The notes under the pieces: generated by a model | The model's database searches: none | What the model was told of the DNA's origin: nothing | Seen by the model: the letters and a program-made list of their open reading frames with translations, nothing else | In this document: positions 1 to 7,080 of the stretch, in pieces | Layout: each line of letters starts with the position of its first letter | Position numbering within the stretch: the stretch's first letter is position 1 | Made by a program: the position numbers and the translations under genes | Origin: an uncultured Oscillospiraceae bacterium | GTDB taxonomy: Bacteria; Bacillota; Clostridia; Oscillospirales; Oscillospiraceae | Direction of reading: 5' to 3' | NCBI GenBank assembly: GCA_910584045.1 | Contig: CAJTYO010000048.1 | Coordinates: 1-21,430 of the forward strand | DNA length: 21,430 nucleotides

Positions 1-12
1 CAGAAGTAACAG

Positions 13-32
13 GCTGGTAGCATGCTGGTAGC
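13..32. repeat. 9-bp direct repeat GCTGGTAGC x2
   Basis: GCTGGTAGC occurs at 13-21 and again at 24-32, so the copies are 11 bp apart, about one helical turn. The surrounding 1-238 stretch is AT-rich, with several A and T runs between 40 and 180. I see no convincing -35/-10 pair and no gene in it. A repeat spaced by one turn could be an operator for the small gene at 239 or a leftover from a gene outside the window. It is short enough to be chance. Confidence 0.3.
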
Positions 33-238
33 GTTTTCATAAATTGTTCATATTTTTGTTTTGAAATCCAAGAAAGCAGCGGATATGCAAGCATATATTG
101 CAAAATTGGGGGCATAAATTAAAAATTTAACAAAAAAGTTTACATAACACGTTTTTAACAAAACGGGGTAAAAATACAGAATTCAGAGAACAGAAAGCCG
201 CCCTATTCCGGGCATACTAACTGCGGAGGTGAAGCGCA

Positions 239-442
239 ATGAAACATCATGAAAGCGAGCCGCCCGAGCGGAAGCCCGGGTGGCCGGAGGGCGATGATGA
301 CGTCATCAACAAATATGGGACCTATGAGGTGCAGCGCACCAACGGCATGGAGCACCCCTACCCCATGATTGCCCAGGGACTCTCCCGCCAGGAGGCGGAG
401 GAGCAGTTGGATGCGGCCAGACGTTGGATGGAGAAAAAGTAG
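239..442 (+). CDS. Small hypothetical protein, 67 aa
   Basis: I do not recognise this protein. It is small, highly charged and hydrophilic, with no signal peptide, membrane segment or cysteines. The N-terminal third is rich in P, E, K and D. The C-terminal part (about residues 45-67, SRQEAEEQLDAARRWMEKK) is likely one amphipathic helix. A good ribosome site, GGAGGTG at 225-231, lies seven bases before the ATG, which supports a real gene. It ends with TAG at 440-442, one base from the stop codon of the oppositely oriented isochorismatase-GNAT gene, so the two are convergent with no room for a terminator between them. The function is unknown. Confidence 0.6.
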   Translation: MKHHESEPPERKPGWPEGDDDVINKYGTYEVQRTNGMEHPYPMIAQGLSRQEAEEQLDAARRWMEKK

Positions 443-443
443 C

Positions 444-1508
444 TTAGCAAATCAGCGTCATATCGTACCACACCGCTCCGCCGTGGACGGACTGGGATAC
501 GCCTCGATTTTCAAAGCCGAACCCCGCGTAGTACGCCGCCTTCCGCTCCAGGCAGGTGAGAGTGACGCCCTTGCGTCCCTCCCGCCTGGCCTGGGCGATC
601 AGGGCGTTCAGCAGTTCCCTGCCATAGCCCCGCCCCTGCCAGTCCGGGTGGACGGCGAGGCTGAATACCGACTGCCAGGGCGCGGCTTCATCATGACAGC
701 CCGTGTCTCCGAACATCTCATCGGCGATGTATTCCTGCCGGATGACCGGCCCCATGGCGTACCCAATGATCTGTCCGTCCAGCTCTCCAGCCAGGAAGTG
801 GTTCCCGTACACGGCGATGCGGTCCCGAATGGCCTCCCGGCTGGCGGCCTGCTCCCTGGGGAAGCACGCCCGCTCAATCTCCGTACAGCGGTCCAGATCA
901 TCCTCGACTGCCGTTCGTATGGCGAGACTGCCGCCGTCCAGAGTACGGAGAAAGCTGGCAGATGAGCAGACCTCCGCCCCCACATTCCCCATATCGGCCA
1001 TATTGGCCCGCTGAATCTCCTCCGTGTTGGACGAGCAGCAGTCCTCCAGCACCACCGCCTGATAGTCCAGGGAGATGGCGTCATAGCAGGTGGTGCGGAT
1101 ACAGTTGGGCGTTGTGGTGCCTGTGAGGATCACCGTATCCACTCCAAGCCGCCGCAGAAGCAGGTCCAGTGAGGTCTGGAAAAATGCGGAATAGCGGGGC
1201 TTGACGATGATATAATCGGTCTCCTCCGCACCGAATTCCGGCGGATTTTCCACGGAGATGGGGCCGGTGCTGCCGGGGGTGAGGGGCTTGCCGCCCCCGG
1301 CCCAGACCTGCCGGCGGGTTAGCTCTACGTCGCTGCCGTCGGCTCGGTAAGCCCGGTTGACAAAAATGACCGGGACGCCCGCCCGCCGGCAGGCGGCGAT
1401 GACCCGGGCGCAGGCGGGTACAGTGGCCCGCGCCCCCTTGATGCACAGGGGGGACTGCGGGTTCAGAAAACCGTTCTGCATATCGATAATGATAAGCGCT
1501 TGCTTCAT
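444..1508 (-). CDS. Isochorismatase-like cysteine hydrolase fused to GNAT acetyltransferase
   Basis: This 354-aa protein contains two enzymes in one chain. Residues 1-190 form an isochorismatase-like cysteine hydrolase. The family's catalytic triad is visible as Asp9 (IIIDMQNGF), Lys103 (IVKPRYSAFF) and the nucleophile Cys136 (TTTPNCIRTT). Residues 195-354 form a GNAT N-acetyltransferase with the acetyl-CoA loop HPDWQGRGYG (287-296) and a typical AAYYAGFGF C-terminal segment. The start at 1508 follows AAAGGAGAGG. An upstream in-frame extension exists but would run into azlD and lacks family similarity. It is the last gene of the leftward block, 22 bp after azlD. The hydrolase family cleaves amides and vinyl ethers (nicotinamide, N-carbamoyl compounds, isochorismate), so the substrate cannot be read from the sequence. 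The fusion suggests hydrolysis and acetylation of related small amine or amide compounds, which is an inference. Confidence 0.88.
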   Translation of the reverse strand: MKQALIIIDMQNGFLNPQSPLCIKGARATVPACARVIAACRRAGVPVIFVNRAYRADGSDVELTRRQVWAGGGKPLTPGSTGPISVENPPEFGAEETDYIIVKPRYSAFFQTSLDLLLRRLGVDTVILTGTTTPNCIRTTCYDAISLDYQAVVLEDCCSSNTEEIQRANMADMGNVGAEVCSSASFLRTLDGGSLAIRTAVEDDLDRCTEIERACFPREQAASREAIRDRIAVYGNHFLAGELDGQIIGYAMGPVIRQEYIADEMFGDTGCHDEAAPWQSVFSLAVHPDWQGRGYGRELLNALIAQARREGRKGVTLTCLERKAAYYAGFGFENRGVSQSVHGGAVWYDMTLIC

Positions 1509-1530
1509 AGCGAGCCTCTCCTTTACGCTT

Positions 1531-1836
1531 TTATAGAAAAATAAATTCGGCCGCCAGCACGACCATGCAGCAGGCCGCCGCCACCAGAAACAGGCTTCCG
1601 CCCCGCCATGCCAGCACGGCCCCCGCAATCAGGGCCAGCGCGCCCGCCAGAGGGCTGTCGGTGGCATCCACGATGGCGGGGAAGGTCATGACCGCCAGCG
1701 TCACATAGGGTACATAGTACAAAAAGGAGCGCAGTGTGCGGTTAGTGATCTCCCGGCGGATGAGCGCCAGAGGGGTGGCACGGATGAGGTAGGACACTCC
1801 GGCGGAGATCAGAATGTAAAGCCAGATATTTTTCAC
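1531..1836 (-). CDS. azlD: AzlD-like branched-chain amino acid export subunit
   Basis: This 101-aa integral membrane protein is the small partner of AzlC. About four hydrophobic helices span the length, starting with IWLYILISAGVSYLIRATPL, the conserved AzlD opening, followed by a YYVPYVTLAVMTFPAI segment. The start is GTG at 1836. It overlaps the azlC stop by four bases (GTGA) and is preceded by GGAGGAGG inside azlC, so the two are translationally coupled. AzlC and AzlD together form an exporter of branched-chain amino acids or their analogues, as known from Bacillus azlCD and E. coli ygaZH. The length matches the family. Confidence 0.88.
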   Translation of the reverse strand: MKNIWLYILISAGVSYLIRATPLALIRREITNRTLRSFLYYVPYVTLAVMTFPAIVDATDSPLAGALALIAGAVLAWRGGSLFLVAAACCMVVLAAEFIFL

Positions 1837-2546
1837 GCGTCCCCCTCCTCCTTCACCGGGAACAGAATCGCTGCCCCCAGGGAGATAACGACGGTCAGTA
1901 AAATCGTCTTGACGCCGGAGGACAGTCCCGCCAACAGCGCCCACCGCCCCGCAGCAAAGCTGGCCGCGAAGCTGAGGAGCACTAGGCCCAGCACCACCCG
2001 GTTTTTCCGCGCCGGGGGCACGATGATAGCAAGGAACATGCCGTACAGCCCCACGCTCAGGGCGCTCACCAGCCGCCCGGGCAGCACGCTGCCCGCCGCC
2101 ACGCCGAAGTAGGTCCCCAGTCCCCACCCCGGGATGGCCGCCGCCATGGCTCCGTAGGTATACCATGGCTCCAGCCGCCCGGGAAAGGCGATAGAGATGC
2201 CGAAAATCTCATCCGTCACGTCGAAGGCCAGCAGCATCCGGTGGCGCAGAGGCGTCTCCGGGGCCAGCTTCTGGCTGAGGGCGCAGCTCATGAGCAGATA
2301 CCGGGCGTTGGCCACCAGGGTCATGACGGCCACCTCCCAGTACCCCGCCCCGGCGGCCGCCAGGGAGAACACCGCGTACTCCCCGGCGGAGGCGTTGTTG
2401 GTCAGGCTCTCCACCATGGCCTGCACGGCGGAGAAGCCCGCGTTTTTGGCGGCAATGCCCAGCGTGAAGGCCACCGCGAAATAACCCAGGGCGATGGGCA
2501 TTCCGTCCCGCACGCCCTGTCGAAAATACACTTGCTTGCTTTTCAC
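1833..2546 (-). CDS. azlC: AzlC-family branched-chain amino acid exporter, large subunit
   Basis: This 237-aa polytopic membrane protein has the AzlC family signature. An N-terminal QGVRDGMPIALGYFAVAFTLG is followed by the conserved ANARYLLMS segment (about residues 79-87) and a DVTDEIFG motif (about 109-116). It works with AzlD to export branched-chain amino acids. The start codon is GTG at 2546, with GAGGG upstream at moderate spacing. It follows the glucosidase gene by 28 bp and overlaps azlD by four bases, so it is very likely co-transcribed with both. Family membership is clear from sequence. The exact substrate is inferred. Confidence 0.92.
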   Translation of the reverse strand: MKSKQVYFRQGVRDGMPIALGYFAVAFTLGIAAKNAGFSAVQAMVESLTNNASAGEYAVFSLAAAGAGYWEVAVMTLVANARYLLMSCALSQKLAPETPLRHRMLLAFDVTDEIFGISIAFPGRLEPWYTYGAMAAAIPGWGLGTYFGVAAGSVLPGRLVSALSVGLYGMFLAIIVPPARKNRVVLGLVLLSFAASFAAGRWALLAGLSSGVKTILLTVVISLGAAILFPVKEEGDA

Positions 2547-2574
2547 AGCGCTTTCCCTCTGACGGGCCGCGGTT

Positions 2575-4218
2575 TCAGCCCTTGCTGACGAGAGCCGTTA
2601 CCACCGCGCCGTAGGGCTCCAGCGCACCGTCCACCGTTCCCTGATTGGACAGCAGAACGCGCCCCCGCAGCGCTGCGGGAATCTCCGCCGGTGTACTGCT
2701 GAAGTTGCACAGCACAACCACGTCCTGTCCCTCCCAGCTCCGGCGGTAGGCAAACAGCTGGGGATGGTCGGGCAGCAGCAGGGTAAAGTCCCCCCTCAGC
2801 AGCGCCTCCGTCCTCCCGCGCAGGGCGATCAGGGCGCGGTAGTAGTGGAGGATGGAGTCCGGGTCCCGCTTCGCCCGCTCCACATTGATCTCCCGGTAGT
2901 TGGGGTTGACCATGATCCAGCTCTCAGCGGAGGTAAAGCCGGCGTTGGCGGTGCCGTCCCACTGCATGGGTGTGCGGGAGTGGTCCCGGCCCTTGGCCTC
3001 GATCCCCCGCCAGGCCCAGGCCTCCCTGCCGGTGCGCCGGGCCTCCTTCAGCAGGTTCAGGCTCTCCACGTCCCGCAGCTGGCTCTCCTCGGTAAAAGGG
3101 GCGTTGGTCATACCGATCTCCTCCCCCTGGTAGATAAAGGGGGTGCCCCGCAGCAGATAGAGGGCCGTGGCCAGCATCTTTGCGCTTGCCGTCCGCTCCT
3201 CCTCCGTGGCGGTGGAGCCGAAGCGGGAGACGATCCGCGGCTGGTCATGGTTGCCCCAGAACAGGGTGTTCCAATCGATTGCCTTCTGCCAAGCGTCGAT
3301 CACCGTCCGGAACCGGGACAGATCGAAGGGCCTTACATCCCACTTGGTCTCCGCCCCGTCCAGGTCCATCAGCTCAAACTGGAACAACAGGTCCAGCTCC
3401 TGCCCGTCGCCCACCACGGAGTTGGCAGTCTCCGTGGTGACGAAGGCAGTCTCGCCTACGCACATGCAGTCCCGTCCCGTAAAACACCGCCGCCGCATCT
3501 CGCGCAGATAGTCGTGGAGCCGTGGCTGGAAGGAGAAGCGCTCCGGACAGAAGATATAGCCCGACCCGTTCCCGCCGTCCGGCAGACCGGGAGCCTTGGC
3601 CAGATGGCTGATCACGTCCATACGGAAGCCGTCCACCCCCTTGTCCAGCCAGCGGTTCATCATCCCATAGACGTGCTCCCGCACCTCTTCGTTTTCCCAG
3701 TTCAGATCGGGCTGCTGCTCGCTGAACAGGTGGAGATACCACTGCTCCGTGGCAGGGGCATAGGTCCAGGCGGAGGGGGTGAAGTAGGAGGCCCAGTCGT
3801 TGGGCTCCCTGCCGTCCCGCCCGTCCCGCCAGATGTAGTAGTCGCGGTAATGGCTGTCCCGGCTGCTCCGGGACTCCACGAACCAGGGGTGCTCCTCCGA
3901 GGTGTGGTTGACCACCAGGTCCATCACCAGCTTGATGTCCCTCCTGTGCAGCTCGGACAGCAGGAGCTCGAAGTCCTCCATGGAGCCGAACTCCTCCATG
4001 ATTTTCTCATAGTCCCGGATGTCATAGCCCATATCGGCGTTGGGGGAGTCGTACACCGGGCACAGCCACACCGCCCCCACACCCAGCCACTGTAGATAGT
4101 CCAGCCGGGAGAGGACGCCCCGCAGATCGCCGATGCCGTCGCCGTTGGAGTCCTGGAAGCTGCGGGGGTAAATCTGGTAGAAGGTCCTCTCCTTCCACCA
4201 CGGGAGATTTGCGTTCAT
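2575..4218 (-). CDS. GH13 alpha-glucosidase, probable oligo-1,6-glucosidase
   Basis: This 547-aa cytoplasmic glycoside hydrolase of family 13 (oligo-1,6-glucosidase/dextran glucosidase group) has no signal peptide. The nucleophile is Asp201 in GFRMDVI, the acid/base Glu256 in CVGETAF, and the third carboxylate Asp325 in WGNHDQPR. A metal-binding DSNGDGIGDL loop (23-32), the VMDLVVNHTS region I (98-107) and a QPDLNW motif (169-174) are also present. Val202 follows the nucleophile. In this subfamily Val at that site favours alpha-1,6 bonds, whereas Ala or Thr favours alpha-1,4. Predicted substrates are therefore isomaltose, panose and isomalto-oligosaccharides taken into the cell. It lies 46 bp after the SEDS gene and 28 bp before azlC. 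No sugar transporter or regulator is nearby, which is unusual for such an enzyme. Confidence 0.95.
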   Translation of the reverse strand: MNANLPWWKERTFYQIYPRSFQDSNGDGIGDLRGVLSRLDYLQWLGVGAVWLCPVYDSPNADMGYDIRDYEKIMEEFGSMEDFELLLSELHRRDIKLVMDLVVNHTSEEHPWFVESRSSRDSHYRDYYIWRDGRDGREPNDWASYFTPSAWTYAPATEQWYLHLFSEQQPDLNWENEEVREHVYGMMNRWLDKGVDGFRMDVISHLAKAPGLPDGGNGSGYIFCPERFSFQPRLHDYLREMRRRCFTGRDCMCVGETAFVTTETANSVVGDGQELDLLFQFELMDLDGAETKWDVRPFDLSRFRTVIDAWQKAIDWNTLFWGNHDQPRIVSRFGSTATEEERTASAKMLATALYLLRGTPFIYQGEEIGMTNAPFTEESQLRDVESLNLLKEARRTGREAWAWRGIEAKGRDHSRTPMQWDGTANAGFTSAESWIMVNPNYREINVERAKRDPDSILHYYRALIALRGRTEALLRGDFTLLLPDHPQLFAYRRSWEGQDVVVLCNFSSTPAEIPAALRGRVLLSNQGTVDGALEPYGAVVTALVSKG

Positions 4219-4233
4219 ATTTTCCGCCTTTCC

Positions 4234-4254
4234 GCCGCGGGCCGGGCCCGCGGC
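4234..4254 (-). other. GC-rich intercistronic hairpin
   Basis: A near-perfect palindrome lies in the 46-bp gap between the SEDS gene and the glucosidase. GCCGCGGGCC and GGCCCGCGGC flank a single central base. In RNA the inner pairs must open to form the loop, leaving a stem of about 8-9 GC pairs. No T-run follows it in the leftward direction, so it is not a standard terminator. It may set mRNA processing, stability or partial termination between the two genes. Confidence 0.5.
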
Positions 4255-4264
4255 ACAGAAATTT

Positions 4265-5431
4265 TTATGTTTTTCTCAGCCAGTCCGGCAGCGTCCTGGC
4301 CCGGACGCCGGAGATCATGCCCATGGCCGCATACAGAGCCACGATGGAGCTGCCGCCATAGCTGAAAAAGGGCAGCGTCAGGCCGATGACCGGCATGACG
4401 AACAGGCACATACCGATGTTTTCGATGGTCTGGAAAATCAGCATGGTCCCGAAGCCCACGCAGATAAGGGCGTCCATGCTGCTCTTGGCCAGCCGCGCCG
4501 TCTGGAGACAGCGGTAGATCACGAGAAACTCCAGCACGATGACGGCCAAGCACCCTATGAATCCCAGCTCCTCGCCGCACACGCAGAAGATGAAATCCGT
4601 CTGCCGGGCGGGGAGGCTGCCGTCGATGACGCCCTGGGTTTGGATGCCCTGGAACAGCCCCTGGCCGAACAGTCCGCCGCTGCCCAGGGCCAGCAGGCCC
4701 CGGGTCTGCTGGTATCCGCTGCCCAGGGGGCTGTAGCTGTGGTCAAAGAGCACGTGGAACCGGTCCACCCAGTATTGGGGCAGCTTCTCGAATACCGCCA
4801 GCAGACCCACGCCCACCCCCAGCGTACCGAAGCCCAGCGCGAACCAGTACCACGCCAGCCCCGCCGCCAGCGCCATGCCGGCGTAAATCACTAGGTACAT
4901 CAGCCCGCTGCCCGCGTCCTTGGAGACCACGTAGATCCACACAAACATAAACCCCGCGTGGACCGCCGGGAAGAGCAGGGACCCCAGCCCCTTCATCTGC
5001 CGGTTGTCACGGAACCAGGCCATCTGCCGGGCCAGCAGCACCGTGAAGGTCAAGCGCACAATCTCCGCCGGCTGCACCATGGCGGGCAGACCAACGTACA
5101 GCCACGACCGGTTGCCGCCGCTGGCCCGGCCCAGGGGGGTGAGCAGCAGGGCGATGAAGCCCACGTCAAACACGAGGAACAGCCACCACTTCTCCGCGAA
5201 GTGCTCCACATCAATGTTGGAAAAGACAAAATAGGCCCCCGCGCCGATGAGAGCCCCGGCGGCTTGGATCAGCACCCGCTTGAGCTGGGTGGCCGGGCCC
5301 AGGTAATTGGTGGCGCTGGCGATGAGCACCAGGCCGTAGACCGTGCACACCAGGCATAGCCCCAGCAGCTTCATATCCGCCTTCCGCACAATGTCCTGCA
5401 CGGATTGCGCCATCCGCTTGAAAATGGTCAC
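4265..5431 (-). CDS. SEDS-family peptidoglycan polymerase, FtsW/RodA/SpoVE type
   Basis: This 388-aa protein with about ten membrane helices belongs to the SEDS family. SEDS proteins polymerise lipid II into glycan strands in complex with a class B penicillin-binding protein. Family marks are QPAEIVRL (120-127), KDAGSGLMY (171-179) carrying the likely catalytic Asp172, the GYQQTRGLLALGSGGLFGQG loop (239-258), QTDFIFCVCGEELGF (277-291) and PFFSYGGSS (354-362). The start is GTG at 5431, seven bases after TGGAGG. An internal ATG at 5413 lacks a ribosome site. It is the first gene after the promoter at 5462-5490. Sequence alone does not separate FtsW (division), RodA (elongation) and SpoVE (spore cortex), and the neighbours do not help because no PBP or mur gene is present. 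Confidence 0.93.
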   Translation of the reverse strand: MTIFKRMAQSVQDIVRKADMKLLGLCLVCTVYGLVLIASATNYLGPATQLKRVLIQAAGALIGAGAYFVFSNIDVEHFAEKWWLFLVFDVGFIALLLTPLGRASGGNRSWLYVGLPAMVQPAEIVRLTFTVLLARQMAWFRDNRQMKGLGSLLFPAVHAGFMFVWIYVVSKDAGSGLMYLVIYAGMALAAGLAWYWFALGFGTLGVGVGLLAVFEKLPQYWVDRFHVLFDHSYSPLGSGYQQTRGLLALGSGGLFGQGLFQGIQTQGVIDGSLPARQTDFIFCVCGEELGFIGCLAVIVLEFLVIYRCLQTARLAKSSMDALICVGFGTMLIFQTIENIGMCLFVMPVIGLTLPFFSYGGSSIVALYAAMGMISGVRARTLPDWLRKT

Positions 5432-5461
5432 AGCATTGCCTCCAGAGATAATTTCTATGAT

Positions 5462-5490
5462 AGTTTACCACATGGCGTGACTTCTGTAAA
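5462..5490 (-). promoter_or_regulatory. Promoter of the SEDS-glucosidase-azlCD-isochorismatase block
   Basis: Reading leftward, -35 TTTACA (5485-5490) and -10 TAAACT (5462-5467) are separated by 17 bp. Transcription would begin near 5455, about 24 bases before the GTG start at 5431. No other convincing promoter is visible inside the five-gene block, which supports a single transcript. Confidence 0.6.
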
Positions 5491-5670
5491 CCGTTTCCGC
5501 GACAAAATCCGGGGGAGGGCGCAAAACGGCGGAGGATGTAAAACGGACGGACGCAGCGCCCCCGGTTTGTCTGCCGCGGGGAGCTTTTGTTGTCCGTACA
5601 TGTGCTTTTTTGCCGGAGAGTGTGCTTTCTTGTGGCTGCTTGCGGACTTGCTGAATGTTCCAAAATCTCG

Positions 5671-5699
5671 TTGTTTTTGTGCCAATTTTATGGTAAAAT
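5671..5699 (+). promoter_or_regulatory. Promoter of the first VPETG surface protein
   Basis: TTGTTT (5671-5676) and TAAAAT (5694-5699) are separated by 17 bp. The start site would be near 5706. The rest of the 357-bp gap 5432-5788 holds the leftward promoter at 5462-5490 and the hairpin at 5703-5743. I see no further gene in it. Confidence 0.6.
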
Positions 5700-5702
5700 G
5701 AC

Positions 5703-5744
5703 AAAAACTGCGGAGGAGCACTTTGGGATTTCCCGCAGTTTTTT
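5703..5744 (+). terminator. Terminator-like hairpin at the very 5' end of the surface-protein transcript
   Basis: AAAAACTGCGG (5703-5713) pairs perfectly with CCGCAGTTTTT (5733-5743) around a 19-nt loop, and the arm ends in a run of six T. It starts at the predicted transcription start of the gene at 5789 and lies 45 bp before its ATG. It could be an attenuator, a 5' stabilising stem or a bidirectional terminator. The shape is clear, the role is not. Confidence 0.55.
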
Positions 5745-5788
5745 AAACGCAGCGGCTGGAGGTCGATGATGAAGAAAGGGAGAAGGGT

Positions 5789-6934
5789 ATGAAAAGGTTG
5801 AGGTTTTTTAGCAAACGGAGGGCTGCGCTGCTTGTCGCTCTGTTCATGTGCCTGGGCTTCGTCCGTGCGACGGCGCGCGGCGCATATGACGAGAGCGGCT
5901 TTTGGCGGGAGCCGCTCAATGAGGATGGGTCCAGCAAGTATGCGCCGAGCGGAATGATTGACGGCGAGTGGGTCGCCCCCAGCGGCGATAAATGGAACCA
6001 GATCATTTCTGATTGGTACACCGCGTATGGTCCGCCCAAGGATGGTTCTGGCATGGCAATATCTGAGCAGGTAATAAAAGCTGATCCCAATACAGGCGCG
6101 CCGATTTATGGTTCAACTGCCGATGTATGGGATGGAGTAAGCAACTTATATCAGGGCGGATCAAACTCCTGTTCTGACCCAAGCATTACATTAATTCACC
6201 AATCTCAGGACGGGTCTATCAATTATACAGAGATTACCGCTTACGATCACGATCTCTATAATGGAACGGGCCCCGGCGGCGGCGCTCCCGAGACGGAGAA
6301 GCCCCCGGAGACGGAGACCCCCCCAGGGACGGAGAACCCTCCAGGGACGGAGAACCCTCCAGGGACGGAGAACCCTCCAGGGACGGAGAACCCCCCAGGG
6401 ACGGAGAACCCTCCTGAGACCGAGAATCCGCCCGAGACGGAGAACCCCCCAGGGACGGAGGACCCCCCTGAGACCGAGAATCCGCCTGAGACGGAGACCC
6501 CACCCGAACCCGAGCCCCCCGTTGTAACGCCTCCCGTCACCCCTGAGCCCTACGATCCCTACATCCCTCCCTATGATCCCCCTGCAACCCACATTCCGGA
6601 CCCTGCGCCCGTTGTGGAGCCGGAGGTTGAGGCCGCTCCCATCGAGCTCCCCGAGGAGCCCGCCCCTCTGGCGGAGGAGCCTGTCGAGGAGGCGGAGGAG
6701 CTGTTTGACGAGGAGCCGCCCTTTGTGGTGCTGCCCGATGAGGAACTCCCTCTGTCGGAGCTCCCCGATGAGGAGCCGCCCCTGGCGGAGCTCTTTTTTG
6801 ATGAGGACACCCCACTGGTTGACGTGCCCGAGACCGGCGACGGCGCCGGTATGTGGACGGCCATGTTCTATGTCTCCGCGGCCGGCCTGCTGTGTCTGTT
6901 CGTCTGGGAGCGCAGAAGGAGCCGGGAGAACTGA
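5789..6934 (+). CDS. Sortase-anchored surface protein with VPETG signal and PPGTEN repeats
   Basis: This is a 381-aa secreted, wall-anchored protein. Residues 1-31 are a signal peptide (basic MKRLRFFSKRR, then a hydrophobic core). Residues 32-165 form a globular region I do not recognise. Residues 167-244 are proline/glutamate-rich 6-residue repeats (PPGTEN/PPETEN). Residues 285-344 hold acidic modules of the kind DEEPPLAELP. The C-terminus is a sorting signal: VPETG (346-350), a hydrophobic stretch, then RRRSREN. The ribosome site GGGAG is six bases before the ATG. The class B sortase downstream at 8122 is the obvious anchoring enzyme. The stalk-like repeat region would project the N-terminal domain from the wall. 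Ligand and role are unknown. Confidence 0.9.
   Translation: MKRLRFFSKRRAALLVALFMCLGFVRATARGAYDESGFWREPLNEDGSSKYAPSGMIDGEWVAPSGDKWNQIISDWYTAYGPPKDGSGMAISEQVIKADPNTGAPIYGSTADVWDGVSNLYQGGSNSCSDPSITLIHQSQDGSINYTEITAYDHDLYNGTGPGGGAPETEKPPETETPPGTENPPGTENPPGTENPPGTENPPGTENPPETENPPETENPPGTEDPPETENPPETETPPEPEPPVVTPPVTPEPYDPYIPPYDPPATHIPDPAPVVEPEVEAAPIELPEEPAPLAEEPVEEAEELFDEEPPFVVLPDEELPLSELPDEEPPLAELFFDEDTPLVDVPETGDGAGMWTAMFYVSAAGLLCLFVWERRRSREN
6287..6520 (+). repeat. 18-bp tandem repeat tract (PPGTEN/PPETEN)
   Basis: There are thirteen consecutive 18-bp units, the last degenerate. The five units starting at 6323, 6341, 6359, 6377 and 6395 are almost identical: four match exactly (CCAGGGACGGAGAACCCT) and one differs by a silent base. 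Units change by whole codons, so copy-number change by replication slippage would lengthen or shorten the stalk without breaking the frame. The near-identity of the central block points to recent expansion. Confidence 0.9.
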
Positions 6935-6952
6935 AAAACTGTGACCACGCGG

Positions 6953-6976
6953 CAAGCCGGAGCCTTCGGGCCCCGG
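6953..6976 (+). other. Intergenic hairpin after first surface gene
   Basis: AAGCCGGAGCC is followed by a TTCG loop and GGCCCCGGTTT, a stem with one A-C mismatch. It is followed by a few T but no proper tract. The same position after the second surface gene (8072-8093) carries a related, perfect version, so the two belong to a duplicated gene-end. The rest of the 415-bp gap 6935-7349 holds the promoter at 7046-7074 and a long untranslated leader. Confidence 0.4.
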
Positions 6977-7045
6977 TTTATCCTCCTGTCCGGGGGCTGA
7001 CGCCCGCTCTACACCCGGAAAATAGGAAAAAATTAATTAAAAGGC

Positions 7046-7074
7046 TTGCGGTGAGGGGAAATTTGTGATATAGT
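7046..7074 (+). promoter_or_regulatory. Promoter of the second surface gene
   Basis: TTGCGG (7046-7051) and TATAGT (7069-7074) lie 17 bp apart, in an AT-rich stretch. The start site would be near 7081, leaving an unusually long leader of about 270 nt before the ATG at 7350. The sortase downstream has no promoter of its own that I can see, so it probably depends on this one. Confidence 0.55.
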
Positions 7075-7080
7075 ATTGCG

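Noticed and set aside
2764..4095. A long plus-strand open frame (443 aa) opposite the glucosidase gene
   Set aside because: It is antisense to a gene with a complete GH13 active site. Its Pro/Val/Gly/His/Gln-rich composition is typical of a shadow frame in GC-rich DNA, and it has no recognisable domain.
5455..5721. Short frames in the SEDS-surface gene gap (79-98 aa)
   Set aside because: They overlap each other on both strands, have no ribosome sites and cross the promoters and hairpin seen there.
6287..6520. Tandem repeats considered as a CRISPR array
   Set aside because: Units are directly adjacent with no spacers and encode a regular Pro-Glu peptide in frame.
6191..6955. Minus-strand frames with Gly/Arg/Leu or Ser/Gly repeats opposite the first surface gene
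   Set aside because: The repetitive proteins are a by-product of the 18-bp DNA repeat read on the other strand.
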